A stretch of 64,000 nt of DNA from Microbacteriaceae bacterium VKM Ac-2855 (GTDB lineage: Bacteria > Actinomycetota > Actinomycetes > Actinomycetales > Microbacteriaceae). The stretch is taken from NCBI GenBank assembly GCA_013204985.1, contig JABMLG010000003.1, forward strand, positions 583,122-647,121, given 5' to 3'. Shown piece by piece: positions 53,159 through 63,955 of this stretch. Position numbers and translations under genes: made by a program. The notes beneath the pieces were generated by a model. The model was given only the letters and a program-made list of their open reading frames with translations, was not told the origin of the DNA and did no database searches. How positions within the stretch are numbered: position 1 is the stretch's first letter; every line of letters begins with the position of its first letter.

Positions 53159-54328
53159 GTGGAGTCGGGTTGGTACGTGATCCTGGCGCTGGTGTTGGGG
53201 CTCGGCGTCGGTGCGGGTTTCGCGACCCTCATCGTGATGGCTCATCGTCAGGGACAACGCGCGGTGGCGGTATCGACACCGGCGCTGCCCGACGGCATCG
53301 ACGCGATCATCGACGCGCTGGGCGCACCCGCGTTCGTCACCGATCCGTCGCACAACGTCCTCAAGGCCTCCGCCCGCGCCGTCTCGTTGGGCCTGGTGGC
53401 GAACGGCTACGTCGTGCATCCGGTTCTCACCGAGGTCGTCGACCGGGTGCGCCGCACCGGCGACGACGTGCAGCGCGATCTACAGCTCAGCCTCGGCCCG
53501 TTCGGGGAGGGCACCGTCGACCTCGTCGTGCACGCCACCCGTCTCGGCTCGCGTTTCGTGCTCGTCCTCGCCGAGGACCACACCGAGTCCCGCCGCCTCG
53601 ACGAGGTCCGCCGCGACTTCGTCGCCAACATCAGCCACGAGTTGAAGACGCCGATCGGCGCCGTCGGCCTGCTGGCGGAGGCGCTCGATTCCGCGGCCGA
53701 CGACCCGACTCAGGTACGGCGTTTCGCGCACCGCCTGACGCAGGAGTCGCACCGACTCGCCAAGATCACCCGCGAGATCATCGATCTCTCCCGCCTGCAG
53801 GCCACGGATGTTGCTGCGTCGGCCGCTCTGGTCAAGGTCGACGATGTCGTCACCGCTGCCGTCGACCAGACCCGCGTCGCCGCGGAGTCGCACCGGATCG
53901 CGCTGATCAAGGGCGGTACGAAGAAGCCGTGGGTCTCGGGGGAGGAGAAGATCCTCATCGCCGCGGTGCACAATCTGATCGCGAACGCGATCGCCTACTC
54001 GCCCGAAGGGTCGCGCGTCGGAATCGGTGTGAAATCCGTTGACGGAGTGGTCGAGATCGCGGTCACGGACCAGGGTGTCGGCATCGCCGAGGAAGATCTC
54101 GACCGTGTCTTCGAGCGCTTCTACCGCGTGGACCAAGCGCGTTCCCGGCACACCGGCGGCACCGGCCTCGGCTTGAGCATCGTCAAACACGCGGTGCAGA
54201 ATCACGGCGGCGACGTCCGCGTGTGGTCGCAGCCGGGCCGCGGCTCCACCTTCACCATCCGACTTCCCGAAGCAGACCCCGACCAGCCGCGTTTCACGCT
54301 GGCCGCCCCGATAGGAGATACCCCGTGA
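53159..54328 (+). CDS. senX3: Phosphate-responsive sensor histidine kinase SenX3
   Basis: 389 residues from the GTG at 53159; TTAGCT/TAGCTT lies seven bases upstream. One N-terminal transmembrane helix (WYVILALVLGLGVGAGFATL), a PAS-like region (about 45-145), HisKA with FVANISHELKTPIG (phospho-accepting His160), and the ATPase domain with the N box HNLIANAIAYS, DQGVGIAEEDLDRVFERFYR and TGGTGLGLSIVKHAVQNHGG. It phosphorylates RegX3. The stop overlaps the regX3 GTG. Confidence 0.94.
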   Translation: MESGWYVILALVLGLGVGAGFATLIVMAHRQGQRAVAVSTPALPDGIDAIIDALGAPAFVTDPSHNVLKASARAVSLGLVANGYVVHPVLTEVVDRVRRTGDDVQRDLQLSLGPFGEGTVDLVVHATRLGSRFVLVLAEDHTESRRLDEVRRDFVANISHELKTPIGAVGLLAEALDSAADDPTQVRRFAHRLTQESHRLAKITREIIDLSRLQATDVAASAALVKVDDVVTAAVDQTRVAAESHRIALIKGGTKKPWVSGEEKILIAAVHNLIANAIAYSPEGSRVGIGVKSVDGVVEIAVTDQGVGIAEEDLDRVFERFYRVDQARSRHTGGTGLGLSIVKHAVQNHGGDVRVWSQPGRGSTFTIRLPEADPDQPRFTLAAPIGDTP

Positions 54329-55002
54329 CCAGCATCCTGCTCGTCGAGGACGAGAGCGCCCTCAGCGAACCCCTCAGCTACCTGCTGGAACGCGAGGGCT
54401 ACGACGTGACCGTCGCGGAGGACGGTGTGAAGGCTGTCGCCGCCTTCGACGCAGGCTCCTTCGATCTCGTGCTGCTCGATCTGATGCTGCCGGGCATGCC
54501 CGGCACCGAGGTCTGCCGCGAGCTGCGAACGCGCTCGACCGTGCCCATCATCATGGTCACGGCGAAGGATTCCGAGGTCGACATCGTGGTCGGTCTCGAG
54601 CTGGGCGCCGACGACTACGTGACCAAGCCGTATTCGACCCGCGAACTTCTGGCGCGGATCCGTGCCGTGCTGCGGCGCCGCATCGAAGAGCCGACCGAGG
54701 AGCGGATCGTCACCGCCGGTCCCGTGAAGATGGACATCGAGCGGCACACCGTCGAGGTCGATGGTGTCGAGACGCCCATGCCGCTCAAGGAGTTCGAGCT
54801 GCTCGAGATGCTGCTGCGCAACGCGGGCCGCGTGCTCACGCGTGGTCAGCTGATCGACAGGGTCTGGGGCAGCGACTACTTCGGCGACACGAAGACGCTG
54901 GATGTGCACGTGAAGCGCATCCGCTCGAAGATCGAACGCTCGCCCGGTGACCCGAAGCTGTTGGTCACCGTGCGAGGCCTGGGCTACCGCTTCGACGCCT
55001 GA
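54325..55002 (+). CDS. regX3: Response regulator RegX3
   Basis: 225 residues from a GTG after AGGAG, overlapping senX3 (GTGA). Receiver domain with the acidic pair Glu8-Asp9 and phospho-Asp52 ([12 protein letters not shown]), and the switch Lys in DDYVTKPYS. Winged helix DNA-binding domain: [52 protein letters not shown]. In mycobacteria it activates pst and phosphatase genes under phosphate limitation; the PHO-box-like sites by pstS are the obvious local targets. Confidence 0.95.
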   Translation: MTSILLVEDESALSEPLSYLLEREGYDVTVAEDGVKAVAAFDAGSFDLVLLDLMLPGMPGTEVCRELRTRSTVPIIMVTAKDSEVDIVVGLELGADDYVTKPYSTRELLARIRAVLRRRIEEPTEERIVTAGPVKMDIERHTVEVDGVETPMPLKEFELLEMLLRNAGRVLTRGQLIDRVWGSDYFGDTKTLDVHVKRIRSKIERSPGDPKLLVTVRGLGYRFDA

Positions 55003-55070
55003 GCGCGCCGCAGCGCGCCACCCGTAGGCCTCGGCCCGAGGGTTTCGGGCTCGAGACTCGGCCACGACGG

Positions 55071-55111
55071 CGAAAGGCCCGGATCACCTCAGCGGCGATC
55101 CGGGCCTTTCG
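55071..55111. terminator. Bidirectional terminator between regX3 and lipoprotein gene
   Basis: CGAAAGGCCCGGATC (55071-55085) pairs perfectly with GATCCGGGCCTTTCG (55097-55111) across an 11-base loop; convergent genes end on both sides. Confidence 0.85.
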
Positions 55112-55124
55112 CGTCGACGGCGGG

Positions 55125-55673
55125 TCAGCCCGCGGTCGTGGCCTCGGGAGTGGGCACGAGGGTCGACGTGGGCGTTACTGTGGGCGTCACCGTGGGCGTC
55201 GGTGTGGCCGTGGGCGCGAGAGTGGAGTACGAGATCATGTCGGACGTCAGCACGGGCACGAGCGCCTCGGCGGTCTCTTCGGAGCCGTAAGCGAAGTACA
55301 TCTTCACGAGCGAGCCGGCGACCGTGCCGAGGTCGTCGAGGTGCACCGTCTCGTCGCCGGCTTCGCCGATGACTGTGGTGCCGGGCGAGGCGGTGAGCGA
55401 CGCGTCGGCCAGGCCGTCGGCGCTCTCGTACTGCAATTGGAGGTCGATGTCCTCGGTGCCCGAGTTCACGACCGTGACCACGAGGTTGCCGAGTTCGCCG
55501 TCGTCGCTGATGATCATGGCGTTGCGAACGGCGATGTCACCGACGTTCGTGCCGACACCATCGCTGGGGTCGTACTGCTTGGTCGTCGCCTGCGGGGCGA
55601 TGAGGTTGCAGCCGGCGGTACCCATGGCGACGCCGACAGCGAGAACGATGGATGCCGCGATTCGCGCCTTCAC
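55125..55673 (-). CDS. LpqE-like lipoprotein
   Basis: 182 residues from a GTG with GGAGG upstream. The signal peptide ends MGTAGC (Cys22). The mature part is a beta-rich domain ([40 protein letters not shown]) resembling the DUF461/copper-chaperone-like fold, and ends in a Thr/Pro-rich tail ([15 protein letters not shown]). Mycobacterial LpqE lies beside carD in the same way, which is the main support for the name. Surface-anchored, function unknown. Confidence 0.8.
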   Translation of the reverse strand: MKARIAASIVLAVGVAMGTAGCNLIAPQATTKQYDPSDGVGTNVGDIAVRNAMIISDDGELGNLVVTVVNSGTEDIDLQLQYESADGLADASLTASPGTTVIGEAGDETVHLDDLGTVAGSLVKMYFAYGSEETAEALVPVLTSDMISYSTLAPTATPTPTVTPTVTPTSTLVPTPEATTAG

Positions 55674-55835
55674 AGGACCCTCCAGATCGTCGGCCCCGCG
55701 CGCCCGATTGGGCGGATCTGTGTGCACGAGCCGGTTCCAGTACAGCGTAGCGGCGGAGCCTCCCCGAGCAAGGTAAGGGCACCCTCACAAAAAGACCCCT
55801 GTGATAATCTGATCGGTGCTGGAAGGACGACCAGG

Positions 55836-56225
55836 ATGCAGTTCGAAGTCGGCGAGACCGTCGTTTACCCGCACCACCGTGCGGCGACCATCTCCACCAT
55901 CAAGACGCGGGTGATCAAAGGGGTCGAGAAGACCTATCTGCAGCTGCGGGTTCGCCAGGGCGACCTCGTCATCGACGTGCCCGCCGAGAACATCGACCTC
56001 GTGGGAGTGCGCGACGTGATCGGCAAGGACGGCGTCGATCGTGTCTTCGTTGTGCCGCGTGCCGACCTCGCGGAGGAGCAGACCAACGGGAGCCGCCGTT
56101 TCACGGCGAAAACCGAGAAGCGGATGCTCGTCAAGGCCCGCCAGGTACCGGTGTCCGAGCTCGCCCTCGCAGAAGGCACCGACGAGAGCGCGGCGACGCC
56201 GCTCGATCAGGTGCTCGCATCCTGA
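55836..56225 (+). CDS. carD: CarD-family RNA polymerase-binding protein, short and atypical
   Basis: 129 residues; usual CarD is about 160. The N-terminal RNAP-interaction domain is recognisable ([54 protein letters not shown]). In the DNA-binding domain the near-invariant TNWSRRYK reads TNGSRRFT, so the tryptophan that wedges open promoter DNA (Trp85 in M. tuberculosis) is Gly85. About 30 residues between KxEK and EKRMLxKARQ, normally two helices with the LWRRDQ segment, are missing in frame. The end ([14 protein letters not shown]) is kept. The start follows GGAAGGA, with GATAAT upstream at 55803. It stands at the usual carD locus before ispDF. It may be a specialised or failing copy. Confidence 0.88.
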   Translation: MQFEVGETVVYPHHRAATISTIKTRVIKGVEKTYLQLRVRQGDLVIDVPAENIDLVGVRDVIGKDGVDRVFVVPRADLAEEQTNGSRRFTAKTEKRMLVKARQVPVSELALAEGTDESAATPLDQVLAS

Positions 56226-56248
56226 ATCCGACACCGCGCGTCGGGGTC

Positions 56249-57415
56249 GTGCTCGTCGCGGCGGGCAGCGGTACGCGGCTGGGTCGGGACCGGCCGAAGG
56301 CGTACGTCGATTGCGCCGGCACGAGCATCCTGGAGCGATCGCTACGGGCGACGCTGCGGATGCGCGAGGCGGCGGCGATCGTGATCGTCGCGCCCAAGGC
56401 GTTGCTCGACGAGACGCTCGAGCTCGCCCGGTCCGCCGCTGGGTCGGCTCGCGACTATGTGGCGGTCGTCGCCGGCGGCCAGAGCCGGCGGCAGTCGGTG
56501 GCGCGCGGGCTGACCGCCCTGCCCGCGAGCGTCGAGGTGGTGCTGGTCCACGACGCCGCTCGGGCGCTCACCCCGCCCGAACTCTTCGATCGCGTCGTCG
56601 CGGCGGTCGATGCCAGTGGCATCGGGGCGATCCCCGGCCTGCCCGTCACCGACACGATCAAGCGGATCGACGCATCCGGCTCGATCCTCGGCACGGTCGA
56701 CCGCTCGGCGCTCGCGGCGGTGCAGACTCCGCAAGGCTTTCCGCGGTCGGTGCTGGAGGCCGCGTACGCGGCGGCGGAGGAGGAGTACACCGATGACGCC
56801 GCCCTGCTCGCGGCGCACGGCATCGATTCGGTCGTCGTCGCCGGCGAGCCGCTCGCCTTTAAGATCACGACCGAATGGGACCTCGGCCGCGCCGAGCAGC
56901 TGCTGCGCGAGGAGTCGCCGGCGCCCATACGGGTCGGTATCGGCACCGACGTCCACGGCTTCGACGCGGAGTCGCCGCTGTGGCTCGCCGGTCTGCACTG
57001 GCCGGGGGAGAACGGCCTCTCGGGCCACAGCGACGGCGATCCCGTCGCGCACGCCATCTGCGATGCGCTGCTCTCGGCCGCGGGCCTCGGCGACATCGGC
57101 TCGCGATTCGGCACGGCGGATCCGCGTTTCGCCGACGCGCACGGCGAGGTCTTCCTCACGGCGACGCGCGAGCTCGTCGAAGGTGCCGGATTCACCATCG
57201 TGAATGTCGCCGTGCAACTCATCGGCAATCGGCCCCGGTTCTCGTCGCGGCGGCTCGAGGCGGAGCGCATCCTGGGCGTGATCCTGGCCGCCCCCGTGAG
57301 CGTGGCGGCCACGACATCCGATGGTCTGGGGTTCACGGGGCGGGGCGAGGGAGTGACGGCGATCGCCACCGCACTCCTGGCGGCAGCCCGCCGCCCGGTA
57401 AACTCGGGCCCGTGA
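56249..57415 (+). CDS. ispDF: Bifunctional IspD/IspF isoprenoid enzyme
   Basis: 388 residues joining two MEP-pathway enzymes. Residues 1-~225 are IspD, the CTP-dependent cytidylyltransferase ([47 protein letters not shown]). Residues ~226-388 are IspF, the cyclase ([52 protein letters not shown]). The annotated GTG cuts slightly into the first beta strand; the in-frame CTG at 56222, overlapping the carD stop as CTGA, would add nine residues (NPTPRVGVV) and may be the true start. Confidence 0.94.
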   Translation: MLVAAGSGTRLGRDRPKAYVDCAGTSILERSLRATLRMREAAAIVIVAPKALLDETLELARSAAGSARDYVAVVAGGQSRRQSVARGLTALPASVEVVLVHDAARALTPPELFDRVVAAVDASGIGAIPGLPVTDTIKRIDASGSILGTVDRSALAAVQTPQGFPRSVLEAAYAAAEEEYTDDAALLAAHGIDSVVVAGEPLAFKITTEWDLGRAEQLLREESPAPIRVGIGTDVHGFDAESPLWLAGLHWPGENGLSGHSDGDPVAHAICDALLSAAGLGDIGSRFGTADPRFADAHGEVFLTATRELVEGAGFTIVNVAVQLIGNRPRFSSRRLEAERILGVILAAPVSVAATTSDGLGFTGRGEGVTAIATALLAAARRPVNSGP

Positions 57416-58848
57416 CTCTGCGACTCCACGACTCGAAGGCCCAGGCCCTCGTCGACTTCGTCCCCCTTCGCGCGGGAACCGTCGGCCTGTACGTCTGCGG
57501 ACCCACCGTGCAGTCCGCGCCGCACATCGGGCATCTGCGTTCGGCACTGGTGTACGACCAGCTGCGGCGGTGGCTCACTCATCGCGGTTATGCGGTGACC
57601 CTGGTGCGCAACGTCACCGACATCGACGACAAGATCCTGGTCAACGCAGCGGAAGCGATCTCCCGGGGCGGGAGCGAGGAGTGGTGGGCGCTGGCCTACC
57701 GCGTGGAGCTCGAGTTCACGGCGGCGTACAACACGCTCGGCATCCTGCCCCCCACGTACGAGCCCCGCGCGACCGCGAGCATCGCCGAGATGGTGGCGCT
57801 CGTGGAGCACCTGGTCGAACTCGGTCACGCGTACGCCGCGCCCGACGGCTCGGGCGACGTCTACTTCGACACTGCGTCGTGGCCCGCCTACGGCGAGCTG
57901 ACCCATCAGAAACTCGAAGCGATGGAGGCGGCGACCGACGCGGATCCGCGTGGGAAGCGTGATCCGCATGATTTCGCGCTCTGGAAGGGTTACAAGCCGG
58001 GCGAACCGGAATCCGCCTCGTGGCCGTCGCCGTGGGGCCGCGGCCGTCCCGGCTGGCACATCGAGTGCTCCGCGATGTCGACGAAGTACCTGGGTACGCA
58101 GTTCGACATCCACGGCGGTGGGCTCGACCTGCGCTTCCCGCACCACGAGAACGAGCTCGCCCAGTCGACCGCGGCCGGTCACGGCTTCGCCACCTACTGG
58201 CTGCACAACGGGCTCGTATCGATCACCGGCCAGAAGATGAGCAAGTCCCTCGGCAACTCCGTCAACGCCTCCGAGCTGCTCGCCGCAGCGCGCCCACTCG
58301 TGGTGCGCTACTACTTGGGTGCAGCGCACTACCGCTCGACGCTCGAGTTCCACGACGGCGCGCTCGAAGAGGCCGAGGCGGCGCTGGAGCGCATCGAGGG
58401 CTTCCTCGACCGCTCGCGCCGACGGATCGAGGGCACGCGTTTCGCCGATACCGGCGTGGACGAGATCCCCGCCGAGTTCGCAGAAGCGATGGATGACGAC
58501 CTCTCCATCCCCCAGGCGCTCGGCGTGCTGCACGAGACCGTCCGCGCCGGCAACGCCGCGTTGGACGCCGAAGACCTCGACACCGTCGCCGCTCTGCGCG
58601 CGCAGGTGCTCGCCATGACCACTCTGCTCGGCATCAATCCGGAGGCGCCCGAATGGGCCCGCTCCGACGACGAGCCCGTTTTCCGGGCACTCTCCGTTCT
58701 GGTGACCCGCTTGGTCGCCGAGCGGGCAACCGCGCGCGACAAGCGCGACTGGGCGGCCGCAGACCGCATCCGAACCGATCTCGCCGCGGCGGGGATCACG
58801 ATCGAAGACACCCAGACGGGTGCACATTGGAGTCTCGATGGCGAATAA
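57412..58848 (+). CDS. cysS: Cysteinyl-tRNA synthetase
   Basis: 478 residues from a GTG overlapping ispDF (GTGA). Class I synthetase: [17 protein letters not shown] with zinc-ligand Cys29 and HIGH at 38-41, GWHIECSAM with another zinc Cys, HHENELAQS zinc ligands, and [10 protein letters not shown]. The helical C-terminal domain is complete ([20 protein letters not shown]). Same gene order as Mycobacterium cysS1. It is a true CysRS rather than the MshC ligase, judging from full length and operon. Confidence 0.94.
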   Translation: MTLRLHDSKAQALVDFVPLRAGTVGLYVCGPTVQSAPHIGHLRSALVYDQLRRWLTHRGYAVTLVRNVTDIDDKILVNAAEAISRGGSEEWWALAYRVELEFTAAYNTLGILPPTYEPRATASIAEMVALVEHLVELGHAYAAPDGSGDVYFDTASWPAYGELTHQKLEAMEAATDADPRGKRDPHDFALWKGYKPGEPESASWPSPWGRGRPGWHIECSAMSTKYLGTQFDIHGGGLDLRFPHHENELAQSTAAGHGFATYWLHNGLVSITGQKMSKSLGNSVNASELLAAARPLVVRYYLGAAHYRSTLEFHDGALEEAEAALERIEGFLDRSRRRIEGTRFADTGVDEIPAEFAEAMDDDLSIPQALGVLHETVRAGNAALDAEDLDTVAALRAQVLAMTTLLGINPEAPEWARSDDEPVFRALSVLVTRLVAERATARDKRDWAAADRIRTDLAAAGITIEDTQTGAHWSLDGE

Positions 58849-59860
58849 GCCCCGACCCGGCGCGGTCCGGAAGAAGAGCAAGGGCAAGGTCGTCGGGTCC
58901 GGCGGTCAGGGTCGTCAGGCCCTGGAGGGCAAGAAGCCCACGCCGAAGGCCGAGGACCGCCCGTACCACCCCGCAGGCAAGGCGAAGCTCGCGCGCGATC
59001 GCTTCGCTGCGGCCGGTGGCAAGGGCCGTCCCGGTGGAGCGAAGACGCCGGGCGCCGGACGCGCCGACCCCGGTCAGCAGCGCGGGCCGCGCAAGGCGAA
59101 GTCGGCCGAAGAGTTCGAGATGGTCACCGGGCGCAACTCGGTCGTCGAGGCGTTGCGCGCCAAGATCCCGGCGTCGACCCTCTACGTCGCGGCGCGGATC
59201 GAGATGGATGAGCGGGTGAAGGAGGCGCTGCAGCTCGCCACCCAGCGCGGCATTCCGATCCTCGAGATCATGCGCCCCGAACTCGACCGGCTCTCGGGCC
59301 ACGACTCCGTGCACCAGGGACTCGCGCTCAAGGTGCCGCAGTACGAGTACGCGCATCCCAACGATCTGCTCGAGAAGAGCGTGTCACGCGGCCTGACTCC
59401 GTTGTTCGTCGCGCTCGACGGCATCACCGACCCGCGCAACCTCGGTGCGATCATCCGCTCGGTCGCTGCGTTCGGTGGCCAGGGCGTCATCGTGCCGCAG
59501 CGCCGTTCGGTCGGAGTGAACTCGGCGGCGTGGAAGACCTCCGCCGGCGCCGCGGCTCGGGTGCCGGTCGCGATGGCCGCGAACCTGACGCAGATGATCA
59601 AGGACTTCAAGCGCCAGGGCGTGTTCGTGTTGGGACTCGACGGTGGCGGCGACGTGATGCTGCCGGGTCTGGAGCTGGCCGACCGTCCGCTGCTCGTGCT
59701 GGTCGGCAGCGAGGGCAAGGGCCTCTCGCGCTTGGTCACCGAGCAGTGCGACGCGATCGTCTCGATCCCGATCAGCGCCGCGACGGAATCGCTCAACGCG
59801 GGCATCGCCGCATCCGTCGCCCTCTACGAGATCTCGAAGCTGCGCGCCGAGCGCGAATAG
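58838..59860 (+). CDS. rlmB: 23S rRNA 2'-O-methyltransferase RlmB (SpoU family)
   Basis: 340 residues. An ~90-residue Lys/Gly/Pro-rich basic tail at the N-terminus, probably disordered and RNA-binding, precedes the substrate-binding domain ([20 protein letters not shown]) and the SPOUT knot: [79 protein letters not shown]. It methylates a ribose in 23S rRNA (G2251 in E. coli). The start overlaps the cysS end by 11 bp. Confidence 0.93.
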   Translation: MANKPRPGAVRKKSKGKVVGSGGQGRQALEGKKPTPKAEDRPYHPAGKAKLARDRFAAAGGKGRPGGAKTPGAGRADPGQQRGPRKAKSAEEFEMVTGRNSVVEALRAKIPASTLYVAARIEMDERVKEALQLATQRGIPILEIMRPELDRLSGHDSVHQGLALKVPQYEYAHPNDLLEKSVSRGLTPLFVALDGITDPRNLGAIIRSVAAFGGQGVIVPQRRSVGVNSAAWKTSAGAAARVPVAMAANLTQMIKDFKRQGVFVLGLDGGGDVMLPGLELADRPLLVLVGSEGKGLSRLVTEQCDAIVSIPISAATESLNAGIAASVALYEISKLRAERE

Positions 59861-59869
59861 CGAAGACCG

Positions 59870-59921
59870 AGGGGGTTGTCACCCCGTCCCGCGACGTGTG
59901 GGACGGAGTGACAACCCCCTT
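59870..59921. terminator. Terminator-like palindrome, GGGGGTTGTCAC family, copy 3
   Basis: AGGGGGTTGTCACCCCGTCCC pairs with GGGACGGAGTGACAACCCCCT apart from one mismatch, around a GCGACGTGT loop, and is followed by TTT. It lies nine bases after rlmB. Sequence shared with the palindromes at 26173 and 52222. Confidence 0.8.
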
Positions 59922-59992
59922 TCCGCTTCTCTCGGGTTGCCGTTTCTTTGACGAGCGCTCGCTGCCGAACGGCGAGAGAGCGCTGACCCGAC

Positions 59993-61309
59993 TCACACGT
60001 TGCGAGTCCAGTCGACGTCGGAGTCCTCATCGGTCAGCTCTGCGTCGCCGGCGTCGTTCAGGATGAGGTTCGGCAGCGTGATCGCCTCGGTCGGCGGAGC
60101 GATGATGGTCGCCTCGTCACGGCGGTGACGCAACACATCGTTCACGTACGCCGTGACCGCCTCGGCCAGCGGCACGTCGCGCGCCTGCTGCTGCGACATG
60201 AACCAGCGGTGCTCGAGGAGCTGGTGGAACATCTCCGCCGGTTCGAGCCGGCCCTTGAGATCGCGGGGAATCGAGCGGATGACCGGCTCGAAGACCTGCG
60301 CGAGCCATTCGTGCGCCACCATCTCCTCGTCCAGGTCCTGCTTGCCGTAGGAGGCGGAGTACGAGTCGAGATCGTTCAGCAGGCGTCGCGCCTGGTTCTC
60401 CTGGGCGTCGAGCCCGGTGAGTCGGAGCAGGCGTCGCTGGTGGTGGCCCGCGTCCACGACCTTGGGTTGGATGCGCACGGTCGAGCCGCTCTGGTCGGTC
60501 TTGATCGCGAGTTCTTCGATGTCGAAGCCCAGATCGTTCAGGCGGTTCACCCGGTCGTTGATGCGCCAGCGCTCGGAAGTCGCGAACGACTCGGCACCGG
60601 TGAGTTCCTTCCAGAGGCTGCGGTACGCGGCGACGATCCCGTCGGAAACGGTGATCGGGTCGAGGTCGTCGTCAACGCGCCCACCGGCTTCGAGGTCGAG
60701 CAGCTCGCCGGCGATGTTGACGCGTGCGATCTCGAGGTCGTTCTCGCGCTGGCCGTTCGAGAGGCCACCGGTGTAGAGCTGCCCGGTCTCGGCATCGACG
60801 AGGTAGGCGGCGAAGGCTCCGGCGTCGCGGCGGAACAGCGTGTTCGAGAGCGAGACGTCGCCCCAGAAGAAGCCGTCGATGTGCAATCGCACCAGGAGCA
60901 GCGCGAGCGCGTCGACCAGGCGGGTCGCGGTGTCGGGACGAAGCGTCTGCGAGAACAGCGCGCGGTAGGGGAGCGAGAACTTGAGGTGACGCGTCACGAG
61001 AACCGCGGGAAGCGGTTCGCCCTCGTCGTTCGTGCGATTGCTGATCACCGCACCCGGCTCGACGCACGGCACGTCCATGCGCTGCAGCGTGCGCAGCATC
61101 TCGTATTCGCGCTTCGCCATCTCGGCCGTGGTCTCCTTGACCGCGATGACGTGTCCAGACAGGTGCGCGAAGCGGACCGTGTGCCGCGAAATGCCTTTCG
61201 GCAGAGCCGCGATGTAGTCGTCGGGCCAGTCCATCAGCGAGAGCTGCCACGGCAGATCGAGCAGCGCGGGGTCGACGGTGGCGGAGGTGATGTTCAGGGA
61301 GCCGGACAT
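59993..61309 (-). CDS. DUF4032 protein, kinase-like N-terminal half
   Basis: 438 residues from the ATG at 61309; a GTG 14 codons earlier is possible but codes a weak leader. The first ~200 residues resemble a lipopolysaccharide-kinase/protein-kinase fold: SGHVIAVKETTAEMAKREYE (Lys and Glu of the ATP site) and HIDGFFWGDVSLSNTLFRRD (Asp/Asn catalytic loop), then YLVDAETGQ in place of a DFG-like motif. The C-terminal half matches DUF4032 (IRSIPRDLKGRLEPAEMFHQ; LLEHRWFMSQQ). The substrate is unknown. Common in high-GC actinobacteria. Confidence 0.85.
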   Translation of the reverse strand: MSGSLNITSATVDPALLDLPWQLSLMDWPDDYIAALPKGISRHTVRFAHLSGHVIAVKETTAEMAKREYEMLRTLQRMDVPCVEPGAVISNRTNDEGEPLPAVLVTRHLKFSLPYRALFSQTLRPDTATRLVDALALLLVRLHIDGFFWGDVSLSNTLFRRDAGAFAAYLVDAETGQLYTGGLSNGQRENDLEIARVNIAGELLDLEAGGRVDDDLDPITVSDGIVAAYRSLWKELTGAESFATSERWRINDRVNRLNDLGFDIEELAIKTDQSGSTVRIQPKVVDAGHHQRRLLRLTGLDAQENQARRLLNDLDSYSASYGKQDLDEEMVAHEWLAQVFEPVIRSIPRDLKGRLEPAEMFHQLLEHRWFMSQQQARDVPLAEAVTAYVNDVLRHRRDEATIIAPPTEAITLPNLILNDAGDAELTDEDSDVDWTRNV

Positions 61310-61349
61310 GCTGAGCCGATCGTGAGGAGGAAAGTGCGGAGAGAACGGC

Positions 61350-61380
61350 ACTGCCGCCGTCTCGAGGAGACGGCGGCAGT
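61350..61380 (-). terminator. Terminator of the ABC ATPase gene
   Basis: ACTGCCGCCGTCTC (61350-61363) pairs perfectly with GAGACGGCGGCAGT (61367-61380) over a three-base loop, between the ATPase stop and the DUF4032 start. Confidence 0.8.
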
Positions 61381-61395
61381 GGCGGGACTTTCCGA

Positions 61396-62472
<1,077 letters not shown>

Positions 62473-62727
62473 GATGTATTGCTCCTTCACCGGCAGGTAC
62501 GTGCCGGACGATCCGAGTGAATGGAAATAGTGATGGGTCACCGTCGTGTGGACGACGTCGACCACGAGGATCAGTATTGCATGGCGGCGGAGGAAACTGT
62601 CCAGCACGGTCTGCGGGCTCTGCGACATCGCGTTTGGTCGTTTCCCAGGGCTCGCGCGTAGAGTTTCGGGAGTTGTGCGCCCGCTGGGCGTCGCTCTTCC
62701 CCCTCTCTTACCCGGAGTGCCCTTGCC
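62473..62727. other. Divergent intergenic region
   Basis: 255 bases between the ATPase and DsbA-like genes. Relatively A/T-rich near 62520-62590. It must contain both promoters, but I cannot assign certain boxes. No gene is seen. Confidence 0.3.
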
Positions 62728-63633
62728 ATGACCCTCGGCGGACCGAACGACCGTCTCTCGAAGAATCAGCGGCGCGAAGCCGCGCGCGAGAAGGCGAAGC
62801 TGTTGCGCGAGCAGCAGAAGCGGCGAGACCGTCGCAACCGGTTCCTGCTCCAAGGCGGACTGGTGGTCGGACTCATCGCGATCGTCGTGGTCGGTGTCGT
62901 CCTCTTCACCTCGAGCATCCGCCCCGCCGGCCCGGGGCCCGCGAACATGGCGAGCGACGGCATCGTGTTCAGCGAAGGCATGACGGCCCAGACCTCCGCG
63001 GCCATCCCGGCCGACGGCACACCGACCCCAACGGCACTCGACACCTCGACCGGCGTCGTCGACATCCGCGTGTACATCGACTACCTCTGCCCCTACTGCG
63101 GTCAGTTCGAGACCACCAACGGCGACCAGATCAAGGAATGGGTCACCAGCGGAGCCGCGACGGTCGAGATCCACCCGCTCGCGATCCTCACCAGCCGGTC
63201 GAACGGCACGAAGTACTCCGAGCGCGCCGCGAACGCCGCCGCGTGCGTGGCGAACACCGACCCCGACTCGTTCTACGACTTCAGCGCACTGCTGTTCGCC
63301 AACCAGCCGGAAGAGGGCACGGATGGTCTGACGAACGACGAGATCAAGGGCTATGTCGAACAATCGGGCGCTGCCGACACCGCCACGATCAACAGCTGCA
63401 TCGACGACAAGAGCTACGTCAGCTGGGTCCAGGCCGCCACTGAGCGCGCGCTGTCGGGGCCGCTGCCGGGAACCAGCGTCGCGAACGTCTCGGGCACCCC
63501 GACGGTGCTCGTCAACGGCCAGCAGTACACCGGCTCCTTGACGGATGCCGAAGCGTTCAGCGCTTTCGTGCTTCAGGCGGCTGCGGCCACCTACTCGTCG
63601 GCGACACCGACGCCCACGCCCAGCGCCGGCTGA
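62728..63633 (+). CDS. Membrane-anchored DsbA/thioredoxin-like protein
   Basis: 301 residues. A basic cytoplasmic start (KNQRREAAREKAKLLREQQK) and one transmembrane helix (about 42-60, LQGGLVVGLIAIVVVGVVLF) lead to an extracytoplasmic DsbA-like domain with IDYLCPYCGQFE (active Cys121 and Cys124) and the cis-Pro loop SGTPTVLVNGQ. A Thr/Pro tail ends the protein. It should catalyse disulfide exchange in secreted proteins; two further Cys (in AACVANT and NSCIDD) may form a structural bond. MDB-type actinobacterial proteins share this plan. Confidence 0.9.
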   Translation: MTLGGPNDRLSKNQRREAAREKAKLLREQQKRRDRRNRFLLQGGLVVGLIAIVVVGVVLFTSSIRPAGPGPANMASDGIVFSEGMTAQTSAAIPADGTPTPTALDTSTGVVDIRVYIDYLCPYCGQFETTNGDQIKEWVTSGAATVEIHPLAILTSRSNGTKYSERAANAAACVANTDPDSFYDFSALLFANQPEEGTDGLTNDEIKGYVEQSGAADTATINSCIDDKSYVSWVQAATERALSGPLPGTSVANVSGTPTVLVNGQQYTGSLTDAEAFSAFVLQAAAATYSSATPTPTPSAG

Positions 63634-63662
63634 CATCCAGCGCAGCCCGACGCTATGCGGTA

Positions 63663-63696
63663 CGAGGGAGCCCGATGCGTGCATCGGGCTCCCTCG
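63663..63696 (+). terminator. Terminator of the DsbA-like gene
   Basis: CGAGGGAGCCCGATGC (63663-63678) and GCATCGGGCTCCCTCG (63681-63696) form a perfect 16-bp stem about 30 bases after the stop. Confidence 0.85.
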
Positions 63697-63743
63697 TCGT
63701 CTGCGAGCCGTGCTGTACAGTGATCCGGTGCCCACGGGCACAG

Positions 63744-63816
63744 GCCGACGTGGCGCAATTGGTAGCGCACCCGACTTGTAATCGGGCGGTTACGGGTTCA
63801 AGTCCCGTCGTCGGCT
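63744..63816 (+). tRNA. tRNA-Thr (TGT)
   Basis: 73 nt. Acceptor GCCGACG (63744-63750) pairs perfectly with CGTCGGC (63809-63815), discriminator T; D arm GCGC-AATTGGTA-GCGC; anticodon loop CTTGTAA gives TGT; T arm ACGGG-TTCAAGT-CCCGT. CCA is not encoded. Confidence 0.97.
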
Positions 63817-63955
63817 CGCTCGGTGCTGTTTGGGCTCTCTCCTCGTGCCTCGTCGATCGCCGGCGGTCGGGTCGGATGCGGTGCGCGTCGTGGAGGGCCG
63901 GTTGCGTTCGCGCACGCGAAAACGCTGACGTGAAAATAGCTGTCTTGGTGGTGGT

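Noticed and set aside
57412..58848. MshC (Cys-GlcN-Ins ligase) instead of CysRS
   Set aside because: Length and full C-terminal domain fit CysRS, and the ispDF-cysS-rlmB order is that of the synthetase.
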